A stretch of DNA of 64,000 nt from Pseudoscleropodium purum (taxonomy: Eukaryota > Streptophyta > Bryopsida > Hypnales > Brachytheciaceae). Under the pieces are notes generated by a model. The model was not told the origin of the DNA. It worked only from the letters and a program-made list of their open reading frames with translations, and made no database searches. This document shows, piece after piece, positions 45,334 to 55,911 of the stretch (positions are counted from its first letter, which is position 1; every line of letters starts with the position of its first letter). The translations under genes were made by a program, and so were the position numbers. The stretch covers positions 10,790,501-10,854,500 of the forward strand of contig OZ017796.1 in assembly GCA_963969395.1 (NCBI GenBank), read 5' to 3'.

Positions 45334-47343
45334 CTACCGAGATAGGCCAAGAGCATCTGGATTAGAATCCTCCAACTCATTTTGAATGTTATCATCATAC
45401 CAACGAGTTGGATTAGCCCTCGGTTTTTCTCGAAGCATGCGACTATTGGTATAGATGTATACCAAAGATTCTACCTTTTCAAGCGTAAGATGATTTTTGC
45501 TCCTATTGTGAACATAAGAATACATACTCTAGTTCTGTTCACAAGATGATGCCGAACATGTAAGTGATAGAATACAGACAACAATTTTAGACAAGCTTCG
45601 GTCTCCAATCCTATGCCACCATCGGTGCAGAAGTAATTTGCCCACACGAATGTCAAGTGATTCTTCAAGGCTATAGGTTCCACTACGCTTTTCATATTGT
45701 GTTAGTTCCAACAAGAAATCATCAAAAGTCACACCTACCAACTTCTCTAATGCGCGGATAATACAGTACAATGCATGAAGTGCAAATCCGTCACCTTTCA
45801 CATATGGTGCATTCTTCAAGAATGGATTCAAAAGTGCACCTACATAGTGAAGATTGGTAAACATCATCAACCACCTTTCATCAAAGGTGTTCTCTAGAAT
45901 GTCAACCACCTTGCTGGATAAGGAAAAAGGTGTCTCTTTCAAACCATGCATGTGTCTACATAAGTTGTGCATCATGAGCCATGCCTTGTTCATTACTAGC
46001 TTTTTGCCATCAAACATATGCAAGGTCTTCAACACATCTTCGACCATATACACATAATCTTAGCATCAGTGCCAAAAGTCTACCTTTTCAATGGTGGTCA
46101 CCATATATTTTCAATTGGTTTTGGCCTATACACCACCTTACTCATTTTATAGGCCCACTACATAATTCTTCACATGGGGATGAGCAATCACTTTCAACAA
46201 CACTAGTCTAAACTCCAACAATCGTTGTATCATGAGCAAATTAAAAGCAAAGCGAGTTTCAATGGGCATTAGAAGCTGCTTGTTGGAACTGAACTGGCAA
46301 AAAGTGACCATTGTCATATGATGCCCTTTGATGTATTTGCACAACCAATTAGCCCCAGCAATTAAATCTTTGAATAATTTTATTTTTGCCCAAACCTCCA
46401 ACAATAGATCCAATGCTTGCGATGCGCAGCCTTGTTTGAAGATGTGTGGGTACATTTTGGTAATATCATCTAGTGCTCCAAGCATGTTCACTACATTGTC
46501 GGTACAAACTTGGATTACATTTTCTAGTCTCACATTTTCAATGAATACTTTCATTTGGTCAGCTATGTACATCATGCTTTTCGTTTTGCTAGTCGTATCA
46601 ATGGATCCAAGAAATACATCACCAATGGGACATGACATCATTACATTCATAAGAGGATGTTGATTAACATCATCCCAAGTATCATTGCATATACTCACCC
46701 TGTAGTTATTTATCGCAAAATCTATTTTGACTTTGATCTCGTTCTCAATTTGCAACCTCTTGGGTTCAATCAACTGAGTTCTCAACACATGGTAGGAAGG
46801 AGGATAGTATTCAAATTGTGCCACTGAAGTTGCACGCACCACCTCGATCAATGCCAGATTTCTAGCCACATTGAATGGCACATTTGCTTTATAAAAGAAA
46901 CTGGACCACTTCTCATCCAATTCCTTCTTCTTTGCAATATTCATGGCATCTTGCAGGCATTGTTGATGTAGAGGCCCACTTCTTGTAGAATTCGAACCGC
47001 CAAGACTATTTGATCCAGGCATAGGTCCTTCGTTTCGACACCCCCCCTCTCCAACCCCTTCCCATGTTACTTCATTTTGAGTGGATTGGCTTGAACTTGG
47101 CGTCAAAGGTCTTTTGGGTGGACTACTAGGCATTGACTCTACATCTTGCATTTGGTCAACACCCATCCGTTGTGGAACAAAGTTTGCATAGTTCGCAAAT
47201 TTAGCTCGCACAACTTGAGGTATGTGAGTACACACCACTTTCTCCAATTTTGTCTTATACTCCAAGTGCGAAAAAGCCCGCTTGTGTTTGTAATTAAATG
47301 TAGCGCCACAAAAGATGCAGCTCACTTTAAGCACACACTCTAA
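45334..47343 (-). pseudogene. hAT transposase, broken (hAT-2)
   Basis: A BED-type zinc-finger remnant (VSCIFCGATF..AFSHL) is followed by a DUF659-like block (PPSYHVLRTQL, WDDVNQHPLMNVMM, FLGSIDTT, CTDN) to 46147. After about 90 bp with stops comes a hAT middle region and the C-terminal dimerisation domain (45529-46053, ending SSCEQN). A TAG at 45528-45526 sits where the family has Trp in CERNWS. The frame then continues with MYSYVHNRSKNHLTLEKVESL and IYTNSRML. The structural CxxH motif has become CASQ. N-terminal start missing, several stops: not functional. It resembles the intact hAT at 57135-59756 throughout. Confidence 0.85.
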
Positions 47344-47629
47344 GAACTCATACTATGGCTCCCACTCTTTTGTTTGTTTATGATTTAGTGCCATTATGGA
47401 TCAAAGAGATAAAATGATTCTTCAAGGTCTTTTACAACCTGGTATTAGTAACAACAATTAGCATTGGTTCTCTTCTTGAACTAATTTTAACATCACTTCA
47501 GTAGACAACCAGGGTAGTCCTTTGCCACATAAATTCTACCATTCTACCAAGGGGTTCAAAATGAAGTTTGAGTATAGAGGCTAGGTGGAAAATGTGTAGC
47601 CTGATCTAAGGCATGCTGCTTTTATACTT

Positions 47630-48070
47630 TCTTGAAGTTTGGGCATGGACGATTAGGTATAGGTAGGGACGCCAATACCTTAGGCAGGGACTCATTCTTC
47701 TAGACAGGGACTCAAGTTGTCCGAGTAGAAACTTACTCAATCTGGGCGGAGACACTGTGGTACATCCGCGCCCTTGCAAAAAGAGTTGGGTGCAAATGTA
47801 GTCTACACAAAAAATTTACCCCTATTTTAGGGTATAGGCGAGGACTTCTATGCAAGAGTCAACGCCCATATCTGTTTAGTTAGCGTCCGTATCCATTAAG
47901 TCCGCGCCTAGACATGTTGAGTTTGCGCCCATATATTTTTAGTCCACATCCATACAACCAATTTTTGGCAGCGTCAACACCCATACTGCTGTCACTACCT
48001 TACCGCCTACGCCACTGATTGAATAAGTACCCACCCAACACTATTCCCGCCCATACCTCCGAGTTAGCCT
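47630..48070. repeat. Degenerate GCGGAC-type repeat tract flanking hAT-2
   Basis: Upstream of the hAT-2 start. It holds many variants of GGGCGGAGAC, TCCGCGCCC, GTCCGTATCC and CGCCCATA words, mostly with CG changed to TG or CA. A similar tract lies at 42820-43075 beyond the other side of the element. They look like eroded subterminal repeats. No gene. Confidence 0.5.
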
Positions 48071-48626
48071 TAAAAATCTTGGACTTCATACTAGAGCTCC
48101 AAATTCAGGGTGAGTACTTAGAAGCGGTGGGCCAACAACCCATGAGCATTGGGCTTTACTTTTCACATCCACTTTGTTAGTTCTAACACCTTTCTAGCTA
48201 TTTGGGACTATAACATTGAGTAATTGTAATTTGTACATTCATTGTGATTTGAATTTGAAATACATGTCTACTTCTACAATGGATATTAACAAAGTTTTTT
48301 GCAAAATCCGGCCCTATGATAAAAGGAGGAATTGTAATTTGAAAGTATCTAAAAAGCGCTTGTACATTTTGCTTGATAATAATAACCATGCTTTTACAAG
48401 TTGAGAAAACAAACCACAAGTGTGGATTGTAAAGACTTGTGAAAAATACATTGATTGGTGTCACATAGACAAAGTATTTGTACACTCTTAGCATAAAAAA
48501 CACTGGAAGTTCAAGAGCGCCAACCTTCACTATTGAAAGGACCCGTTGTTCCTCAAAAGATGCATTCAAGTATATCAGCATCTATATAACACCGCATTTA
48601 TATATAGAAACAAATTTAAGATTACA

Positions 48627-49277
48627 ATGTTGTGTATGGTGTATGCAGAGGAGAAGCTCCATCATTCAGTGGATTGGCGTTCAATGAAGAATAAAGGAAG
48701 AGTTCTAGAGAGCATTGATATCCCCAGAGCACGGAAGTTTATGGGCAAAGGAGGGCTGACAAAGGCAAAAAGCAGTGACGAACCAATTGCAGATGCATGT
48801 ATAGAGTGGTTCAAGGATTCAAATGTTGACCTCAAGTTGGGATGTACAAAGGAAGAAATGGACCAAAAACTCAAAATTCTGAGATTAGCTGAATTTGGTC
48901 GATTTTTGGAAAACATTATTGAAGATGAAGACATTGAAACTACTGCCTTTAGATTGAGAGAAGAAGGTAGTAATTGCACAATAGGTGGACCATCATCAAA
49001 TCCTCCAAATTCTATAACTGAACGCCTCGTTGAACTTGATAGGTGGGAAGCTAATCAATATATGTTGGAGCATCCAATGATGAGTGAAGAAATGCTACAA
49101 TCCTTTTCATCTTTTCTAAAAATGATTAAAGACCAAGAAGCTCAACTTCATCAACAAAAAGAAACTAACAATATGCAAATAGAAAACCTAAAGAGAGAGT
49201 TTAGTATTAAAGAGGAAGGATACAAAAAGAAAATTGAAAACCTTGAGCATGCTTTCCACTTAACCCATTCAAGATGA
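48627..49277 (+). CDS. Unidentified 216-aa protein
   Basis: Open frame from the ATG at 48627 (the frame extends upstream without an ATG to 48546). I do not recognise the family. The protein is hydrophilic: a basic stretch (RARKFMGKGGLTKAK), then a helical, acidic middle (LRLAEFGRFLENIIEDEDIE), a Pro/Ser linker, and a C-terminal Lys/Glu-rich segment (about 150-205) likely to form a coiled coil. It lies between the decayed hAT-2 element and a region of GC-rich repeat fragments, so it may belong to a transposable element. It could also be the last exon of a longer gene, since upstream sequence is AT-rich and an acceptor is possible at TATGCAG (about 48648). Confidence 0.45.
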   Translation: MLCMVYAEEKLHHSVDWRSMKNKGRVLESIDIPRARKFMGKGGLTKAKSSDEPIADACIEWFKDSNVDLKLGCTKEEMDQKLKILRLAEFGRFLENIIEDEDIETTAFRLREEGSNCTIGGPSSNPPNSITERLVELDRWEANQYMLEHPMMSEEMLQSFSSFLKMIKDQEAQLHQQKETNNMQIENLKREFSIKEEGYKKKIENLEHAFHLTHSR

Positions 49278-49559
49278 CTCTATTAGAATGATCATCTTTC
49301 CATGTTATTATGGAGGTAGTTAGATATACATAGGGGCATAAGGACATTGTATGTTTGTATATAATATATAAAATTGAAGAATGTTGATGACAAAATATAT
49401 TGTTATCTTGCCATATATGAACATTGTATCTTTTAGAGAGGTTTACTCACTTTATTTGTGATATTATTTGACAAAATAAAAATTCAACAAGGTTCTTCTT
49501 AGATGAACAAAAAAATTCACCAAACATTTTGATAGAACTTTACATGCATATTAACTCCA

Positions 49560-50070
49560 AATCTAGTTCAACTAGAAATGCAACTAAAGGATTTCAAGAC
49601 ATCAAGGCATAGACGATGGGGCGTGAGCACTAGGATGTCTAGGCACGGATTCAAGGACAAACCACACACTTTAAGAGACTTCCCCATCTATAGACGTTAG
49701 GGCACGAACATCAAAGTGACAGGGCGGGAACTTAGGGAATCACAGTTTAGGAGACTTCCGAAGTGTCTCCAAAGTCTTTTTGGTTCTGATGTTGGGACAC
49801 GAACATAGGGATGCTAGGGTACAGACGCAAGAACTCCAAGTCCTCTTCCACATTGTCAAACGCCAGGGCGCGGACTTTGGGGCACAAACGCTGCAAAACA
49901 ACTCATTGGGGGCTTGAGATTTGTAATGTTGCATTGGATCCTACCTCCAATTTCATATTAGGGATTGTTCTAAATTGCCAACCTGTACTTGATAAGCTTG
50001 AATTCAATGGTGGTTTCAATTCAAATTTTGGGAAAGAGATACTTGCACCAAATTTTCTCTCCATTTGAAA
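49560..50070. repeat. Dispersed repeat, copy 1 (related to 55150-55600)
   Basis: Ordered matches with 55150-55600: GGGATGCTAGG..AGATGC, AACTCCAAGTCCTCTTCCAC, TGCAAAACARCTCATTG, TTGCATTGGATCCT and TTTCTCTCCATT. At 55603 the second copy holds a MITE that this copy lacks, giving an empty-site comparison at about 50064. Confidence 0.7.
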
Positions 50071-50895
50071 TAAAAAAAAATTTAGAAGTATTCCATAGCG
50101 GATTATTATTTCATTACCAAGGATTGTTTGGTGGTGTTTTTTACACCTTTTACTTATTCTTACAATTGTCCCCATGTTTCAAAATAAAATAAAAGAAGAT
50201 TGAGAGTATACAATAAATTTTGGGTTTCACCCAAAAAAAAGTAGCATTATTCCATTCCTTTGTTCAATGGCACTTTAAATAATGCAGGGAGGCATTTAAA
50301 ACCATTCATTCTTCTATTTTGAGCCAAACTAGGATTAAATGATAAATAGAAGTTATAGAACATTACCTTCATCATTTATTGTTTTACTTTAGAACTAAAG
50401 AATATTCATCAAATGCCTTTTTTGGTTTATTTGGGGGGGTAGGAAAAAAATATATCATAAAGAGGAAGTCCCTTTCATTATTGAGTTTATTTTTTACTTA
50501 AATAATATAGGTTATTCTTCATATGCCTTGGTGCATTTGAATTAGGAAGTAGAAAAAAAATATCATAAGGAAAACTACCTTTCACCATTAATTTTTATTT
50601 TTCATTTAAAGATTATAAGTTGATCAGCACATGCTTTAGTCCATTTTAAATTTTGAATGATTGACATGTGATTTAGAGGATATAGGGTATAGGGTTTGGA
50701 ATTCCAATAAATTGAATCAATTGATCATTGGGAAAGTCGAGAAATTGTACTTCAATTTGAGTTCTTGTACTTTGAAACACTTTGGTTTTTTGTACTGGAA
50801 CGTACGGGCGCAGATTCTAGAGTGTATGGGCACGAACTAAAGGACAGACAATATACTTCAAGAGACTTTCCCATCTAAGGACGTTGGGGCATGGA

Positions 50896-51181
50896 CAGGG
50901 TTGACACGACGTCTGGACGCGGGCGCTGTGTCTGCAGCGTCCACTGACATTCGCGGTCCGGCGAACATAGCGTCCGCCTGTCCCCCGTCCGCCCCGTCCG
51001 TCCGTCCGATCGACGCACGGACTGATTTGGTCCGCACGATCTGGGCGTCCGCCCCGTCCGTCCGCCCTGCCCGTCCGCTTTCCGACGGCGGTCGGGACGC
51101 TGCGTCCGCTAGCGTCCGTGCATCCGGACGTCCGAAAAACGGACGCTATTTTGGGGCGGACGTTGAGATTTATCAATCCTG
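50896..51181. mobile_element. hAT MITE, CAGGGTTGAC family, 286 bp (reverse orientation)
   Basis: Starts CAGGGTTGACACGACGTC, ends TTTATCAATCCTG. Perfect 8-bp duplication ggcatgga at 50888-50895 and 51182-51189. Inverted relative to the copies at 13440 and 31225. Confidence 0.9.
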
Positions 51182-51204
51182 GGCATGGATGTCCTAGTGT
51201 TGGA

Positions 51205-51470
51205 GCGGGAACACAGGGAAACAGAGTTCAAGAGATTCTTCAAGTGTCTCTAAAGTCTTTTTAGTTTTGACGCTAGGGTGCAAATATCAAAGTGATAGGG
51301 CAGGAACATAGGAAATCAAAGTTTTAGAGACTCTCGAAGTGTTTCCAAAGTCTTTTTAGTTTTGACACTAGGATGCAAATATCAAAGTGATAGGGCAGGA
51401 ACATAGGAAATCAAAGTTTTAGAGACTCTCGAAGTGTCTCTAAAGTCTTTTTGGTTTTGACATTGGGACA
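51205..51470. repeat. 95-bp tandem repeat, about 2.5 units
   Basis: GGGCAGGAACATAGGAAATC recurs exactly 95 bp apart (51298 and 51393), with AGTCTTTTTAGTTTTGAC between. Related single units occur at 49720-49790 and 55268-55340. Probably a subterminal repeat of a hAT-like element. Confidence 0.75.
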
Positions 51471-51889
51471 CGGACATACAAGGTTGACGAATTTCAACGT
51501 CCGCCCCAAAATAGCGTCCGTTTTCCGGACGTCCGGACGCTAGCGGACGCAGCGTCTCGACCGCCGTCGGAAAGCGGACGGGCGGGGCGGGGCGGACGGG
51601 GCGGACGGCCCGACCGCCCGAGGCGGACGCCCAGATCATGTGGACCAAATCAGTCCGCGCGTCGATCAAACGGCCGTAATCAGGCGAACGGTGTCGTAGC
51701 TTAAAATTTTGATTTTCTTAGTATACACCAAAATAGGAACGGAAACTAGTCATTAGGGAACCGGATCCGATAAGGTGGAGAAGGAAAACTCAAAATTAGC
51801 ACGGAACGTGAAGTAGTGGGCCTCTTGGATCTAATCCGGTCAGGAGTAACTAACGACGGAAATGGAATGCAACACGGATTAGGTCTAGG

Positions 51890-51970
51890 ACCGGATTATG
51901 ATGATGAACCGGATTATGATGGTAAACCGGATTCATGATGACAAACCGGATTCATGATGACAAACCGGAA
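51890..51970 (+). repeat. Short tandem AACCGGATTNATGATG repeat, five units
   Basis: ACCGGATTATGATGATGA-type units of about 17-19 bp repeat five times, ending just 15-20 bp before the TATA box of the 3.3-kb element. The position suggests an upstream promoter element. Each unit has a CCGGA core. Confidence 0.7.
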
Positions 51971-51983
51971 AGGGTCCAGGGAC

Positions 51984-51991
51984 TATAAAAG
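51984..51991 (+). promoter_or_regulatory. TATA box of the 3.3-kb element
   Basis: TATAAAAG, 182 bp before the ATG at 52166, on the coding strand and downstream of the five-unit CCGGA repeat. It indicates RNA polymerase II transcription starting near 52015. Confidence 0.6.
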
Positions 51992-52165
51992 GAGGAGCTT
52001 TCACTGTTGCACCCCCTTTTAGAAACTCGACCTTGAGCGTGCGCGGTTGAGTTTTTGGCGTTTGTGCGTTTGTGTTCTGTTTGTTTTGATTCCGGTTGAG
52101 ATCGGAGAGAGAACGTGAGGAACGGGACATGCGGCTAGGAGAGAGTGAGATAGATTGGAGTGGGA

Positions 52166-53824
52166 ATGCCGCCGCTACGTAGGTCGAGACCAGCGAGTCC
52201 CTCTGGAGGCGAGGTGAAACTCCGGAAAGTCATTCCGGTTATTCCCTCCACAGAGCCGGAAAAGTCTCAACTCATGGAGGATCTCACCTCCATGGGTTGC
52301 CTCGGGTTTGCCGAGAAACCCTGGGGTTTTAGGGAGGAGAGAATGGTCAAGGAGCTCCTCGGAAAGCTGTCCAACCAGTTTGACAACACCGTGAGAGGAA
52401 CTCCCGTCCGCTGGAACGAGGGAATGTGGAGAGCGGTTTACAGTTTCCGGGCAGGAGGTTTAGGGATGGTGAACCGGAAGGATGAGTTTGTCCGAGGGAA
52501 GTTCCAGGGAGCCGTCAACCCGAAGGACGGATACGCGGTCGAGGATTGCGTGGATGACCGACACCGTCGGCTCCTGCAATTCCTGGTTCTGGTTCTTCAC
52601 CCGGAAAAGCCGACTAGGGTGACGATCACCCTCGGCAACACCATTTTCGGTGCCCTCAGTGGTACCCGGAAAGTGGACTGGGCACGGATCATTTCCGATC
52701 TCGTGGCCCAGCTCGTTAGTAGAGTTGGGAAGAAAAGGGCCACTCTAGTGTGCCCTTACCTCTTCCACCTCTATCGAGAACACCAAGTCCTCATCGACAC
52801 GGAGGAGAAGGTGTGGAAGACTCAGGAAGTCCTCCTGAAGTATGGGGAGTCGGAAACGGATGACGAGGCCGAATCCGATTCCGGGTCAGAACGGGAGTCG
52901 AGCGAGGAAGAGGAGGAGCCGATGCCGCCCATCAAGCGACAGAAGTTGACGCCTCCACACAAGCGCGGGACGCCTCCCGGTCAAGACAGATCGGCCCCAG
53001 AAGAGAAACCGGAAGCCGAGAAGACCGTTTCCGGGGGAGACCCGGAAATGCAAGATCCGTTCAACGGTCTTATCAACGTCCTCTGCAACATCAGGGCGGA
53101 TTGGGAGGTCAAGCACAGGACGCTTGCGGCGATCGGAAAGTTGGTAGATGCGCCACCGGACAGCAAGTTGGCAGAACAGGTGGCGGAGTGCATCACCAAT
53201 CCGGAAGAGACCCGGAAACAGGAAGCAGAGATCCGCCGGTTGCAGGAGGAGATGGATAACCTGAAGGCAACTCTTTTTGCCTATCGGGAAGACGTGACGG
53301 CCACCCGGGAGATGGCGGAGGAAACTCGGAAGATAGCCGAGCGAATCAAGGCGACCTTGGGAGAAACCGGAACGGCCGCCGCCAAAGCGAAGCTCTTCGA
53401 CGAGAAGATCCACGAAGAGAAGAAACTATTCGGTTCCCGGATGGTCCGGATTCTCGCCGACTTCGCTGAGCAGGTGGAGATGGTGATGGTGGAGGGGCGG
53501 AAGGCTGCGGACCGGATTGAGGAAAGCAGCCGGAAGCTGACTGGAGCAACGTGCTCCAAGGGCATACATCTTTCGGACATCTCGCTACCGGATATCTTTC
53601 CGGACGCGACCATTCAGAAGGATAGGAAGGATTGGACTCCCGAGTCCAAGAAGTCTACCCGGGCTGAGACTCCGGGCAGGAGACCGGATATCACAATCGA
53701 CCTGGAGTCTTCACCCGGATCTAACCCTGCGGAGGGGGAACGGATTCGGAATTTGAGTGAAGTCTTCGAGGAGCTGGTTCCGGAGATCGGAAGCCCGACA
53801 ATAGGATCTAGGGTTGTAGAGTAG
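52166..53824 (+). CDS. Element-encoded 552-aa protein, coiled-coil C-terminus
   Basis: Intact ORF from the ATG at 52166; a GTG two codons upstream is ignored. Residues about 30-230 form a compact domain with NTVRGTPVRWNEGMWRAVY, RRLLQFLVLVLHPEKPTRVT, ALSGTRKVDWARIISDLVAQ and CPYLFHLYREHQVL. This order resembles the 'putative plant transposon protein' domain of plant retroelements (Pfam PF20167 as I recall it). That is motif-level similarity only. Next come an acidic Ser/Glu stretch (about 235-255), a basic PPIKRQKL likely nuclear signal, then a long coiled coil (about 350-475). No nuclease, protease or polymerase motif is visible. Similar proteins, as I remember, are common in Marchantia annotations. 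It is GC-rich with many CCGGAA words. A DNA-binding, capsid-like or anti-silencing role are all open. Confidence 0.7.
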   Translation: MPPLRRSRPASPSGGEVKLRKVIPVIPSTEPEKSQLMEDLTSMGCLGFAEKPWGFREERMVKELLGKLSNQFDNTVRGTPVRWNEGMWRAVYSFRAGGLGMVNRKDEFVRGKFQGAVNPKDGYAVEDCVDDRHRRLLQFLVLVLHPEKPTRVTITLGNTIFGALSGTRKVDWARIISDLVAQLVSRVGKKRATLVCPYLFHLYREHQVLIDTEEKVWKTQEVLLKYGESETDDEAESDSGSERESSEEEEEPMPPIKRQKLTPPHKRGTPPGQDRSAPEEKPEAEKTVSGGDPEMQDPFNGLINVLCNIRADWEVKHRTLAAIGKLVDAPPDSKLAEQVAECITNPEETRKQEAEIRRLQEEMDNLKATLFAYREDVTATREMAEETRKIAERIKATLGETGTAAAKAKLFDEKIHEEKKLFGSRMVRILADFAEQVEMVMVEGRKAADRIEESSRKLTGATCSKGIHLSDISLPDIFPDATIQKDRKDWTPESKKSTRAETPGRRPDITIDLESSPGSNPAEGERIRNLSEVFEELVPEIGSPTIGSRVVE

Positions 53825-55006
53825 ATAGGATTTTGATTTCAGTTAGGAGTAGGAGCGGATCCGGATCCGGATCCGGCTCAACAGTATTAGGTTAGACCGG
53901 AAGATTAGATTAGGATGGCGGCGGACCCCCACGGGTTTTTCGCTCCTTTTTGTGCTTTTAGGGTTTTTACCCTTTGTATATAAATCGGTTCCTGAGATGG
54001 GAACTGGGAGTTTTTCATTTTGCAAACTTCTTGTACCTTTCTCTTCTCCTCATTATGTGTCTCTCTCCAGTGCGACAGGATTGTATGATGTGGAGTTAGG
54101 ATAGTACGAGCCGGTTTGCGAGTGATTTCTCCCCTTGGTGTTTCTTTTCCGATCCAAGGTGCATGTGAGTAGGTATCGAAGAGTTGGGAGTGAACTTAGT
54201 TCCTCAGCACGTCTAGAGTTTGAGATTCCGGGTGAGAAAGCCATTGTTAGGCTAGGCGGGTAGGGAGGGATTCCTTAGCTGCGCTAGAACTCCCGGGTGG
54301 GAAATCCGGTCGAGTGTCCGATCTCCTGTGAGGTCTCACCACCCGTATGGGTAACGGAAGAACTTTAGTTGATATTGGAACGGACGGGTGCACTTGTAAC
54401 CACCTGTCTTCGCACGGATCGGAAGTAGCATCAAGGTCGTTGTAGTATGAGAGGGTCGAGTGTGGGGTCTTTGTGTGACCTACAACCCGGATTGCTATCT
54501 GGGTTGTTGTGAAGGACCAAACCGGATCCGGATTAGCTTAGGAATTTAGGAAGTAGGACAGTGGGTCTTCAGCCACTATAAGTCACGGAAGGAGTGGTGG
54601 GCCTACCACTCTCAAATGTAAGCGGCGACCCCTCTGATGGTGAAACAGAGGCAAAACTAAACCGGATAGGATTACGGATATAGGATGACCATCCCGACCG
54701 GATTGGTCAGGACGGATTTCCAGGATCGGAAGTTGTGAGATCCTGGGATTTGGGTATTTGCATGGACCGGATAGTTAGTAGGACCGGAAGAAGGGGAAAT
54801 CCGGTCTATAGTTATCCGGTGTAGTGGTATTTCTGGTTCTAGATTTAGGACCGGAAAGTAAGATTGGGATACTGACTTAGCTTAACTGCTTAATAGAGCT
54901 AGATACTTCACAGGATCTCGTGGGTTCGATCTTTAGAGTCACTTAGTTATACTCTAGAGCGAATTTTGTGAGTATAATGGGGAATTGACCTGCCCTGTGC
55001 TGCGAC
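53825..55006 (+). other. 3' non-coding region of the 3.3-kb element
   Basis: No ORF of note. It has about 17 CCGG sites, including a GGATCCGGATCCGGATCCGG run near 53859. I count no tRNA-like or LTR-like segment. A stretch near 53955 (TTTTAGGGTTTTTACCC) resembles a telobox. Confidence 0.55.
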
Positions 55007-55149
55007 AAACGGACGGGCAGACGGGGCAGACGGGGCGGACGAGTGGACAGGCGGACGAGGGACAGGCGGACGCTGCGTCCGCCGGGACGCGAATGTCAAC
55101 GGATGCTGCGGACACAACGTCCGCGTCCGGACGTCCTGTCAACCCTGTG

Positions 55150-55910
55150 GACATAGGGATGCTAGGATGTAGATGCAAAAACTCCAAGTCCTCTTCCACA
55201 TTGACAAACGGTAGGGCGCAAACACTTGGGCGTGAACAAAAGCTGTGGCATGGACGTCAAAGTGACAGGGCGGGAATATAGGGAATCAAAGTTTTGGAGA
55301 CTCTCGGAGTGTTTCCAAAGTCTTTTTGGTTTTGACATTGGGGTGTGGATATAGGGACGTTGGAGTGTGGACGCCAAAACTCCAAGTCCTCTTCCACATT
55401 GACAAACACTAGAGTGTAGATGCTGCAAAACAGCTCATTGAGGACTTCAAATTTGCAATGTCGCATTGGATCCTCCCTTAGGTTTCATAGTGGGGATTAT
55501 TCTAAACTACTAGCCTATACTTGATGAGCTAAAATTTAATGGTGGTTTCAATTTAGAATTTGGGAGGGAGACACTTGCACCAAATTTTCTCTCCATTAAA
55601 AACAGGGTTGACAGGACGGATGTCCGAACGCGGACATTGTGTCCGTAGCGTCCGTTGACATTCGTAGTCCCGTCCGCCCCATCCGCCCTATCCGCCCCGC
55701 CTGCCCCATTTGCCCTGCCCCGCCCCGCCCTGTCTGCCCCGTCCGTCCGCCTCGCCCATCCGCATTCTGACGGCGGGAGAGACGCTGCGTCCGCTAGCGT
55801 CCGTGAGGACGCACATCCTGACGTCTGGGTTATGGACGCTATTTTGGGGCGGATGTACTGATTTGTCAACCCTGATTTCAAACAAAATGTTTTTTAGAGG
55901 TATTCAATAG
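55150..55910. repeat. Dispersed repeat, copy 2 (holds a MITE)
   Basis: Follows 49560-50100 in order. Interrupted by the MITE at 55603-55874, after which ATTTCAAACAAAATG continues the match to 50067. Confidence 0.68.
55603..55874. mobile_element. hAT MITE, CAGGGTTGAC family, 272 bp (reverse orientation)
   Basis: Starts CAGGGTTGACAGGACGG, ends TTTGTCAACCCTG. Flanks attaaaaa and atttcaaa agree at 6 of 8 positions, so the duplication has decayed. The empty site near 50064 supports the insertion. ORFs inside are composition artefacts. Confidence 0.85.
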
Positions 55911-55911
55911 C

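Larger units (their letters stand above)
51692..55007 (+). mobile_element. 3,316-bp CCGG-rich element with TGTCG..CGACA ends and 5-bp target duplication
   Basis: Ends are TGTCGTAGC and GCTGCGACA, an 8/9 terminal inverted match. The 5-bp duplication AACGG flanks it (51687-51691, 55008-55012). It contains a TATA box, one 552-aa ORF and a long 3' region. TG..CA ends plus a 5-bp duplication fit an LTR retrotransposon, but I see no pair of LTRs, primer-binding site or reverse transcriptase. A solo LTR with an internal ORF is one reading; a DNA element with short TIRs (Ginger-type TGTNR ends, though those give 4-bp duplications) is another. Confidence 0.8.
51479..55147. mobile_element. hAT MITE split by the 3.3-kb element
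   Basis: The MITE is in two pieces, 51479-51691 (starts CAAGGTTGACGAATTTC) and 55013-55147 (ends GTCCTGTCAACCCTG). Its outer flanks are cggacata (51471-51478) and tggacata (55148-55155), a 7/8 match for the 8-bp target. Joining the pieces across one AACGG gives an ordinary family member. So the MITE inserted first and the 3.3-kb element later. Confidence 0.88.

Noticed and set aside
53281..53613. Antisense ORFs of 67-175 codons across the 552-aa gene
   Set aside because: Shadows of a GC-rich coding sequence. The sense frame alone has domain order, start context and a TATA box.
51692..55007. Complete LTR retrotransposon
   Set aside because: I searched for direct repeats between the first and last several hundred bases and saw none. 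No polymerase, integrase or protease motifs, and no primer-binding site.
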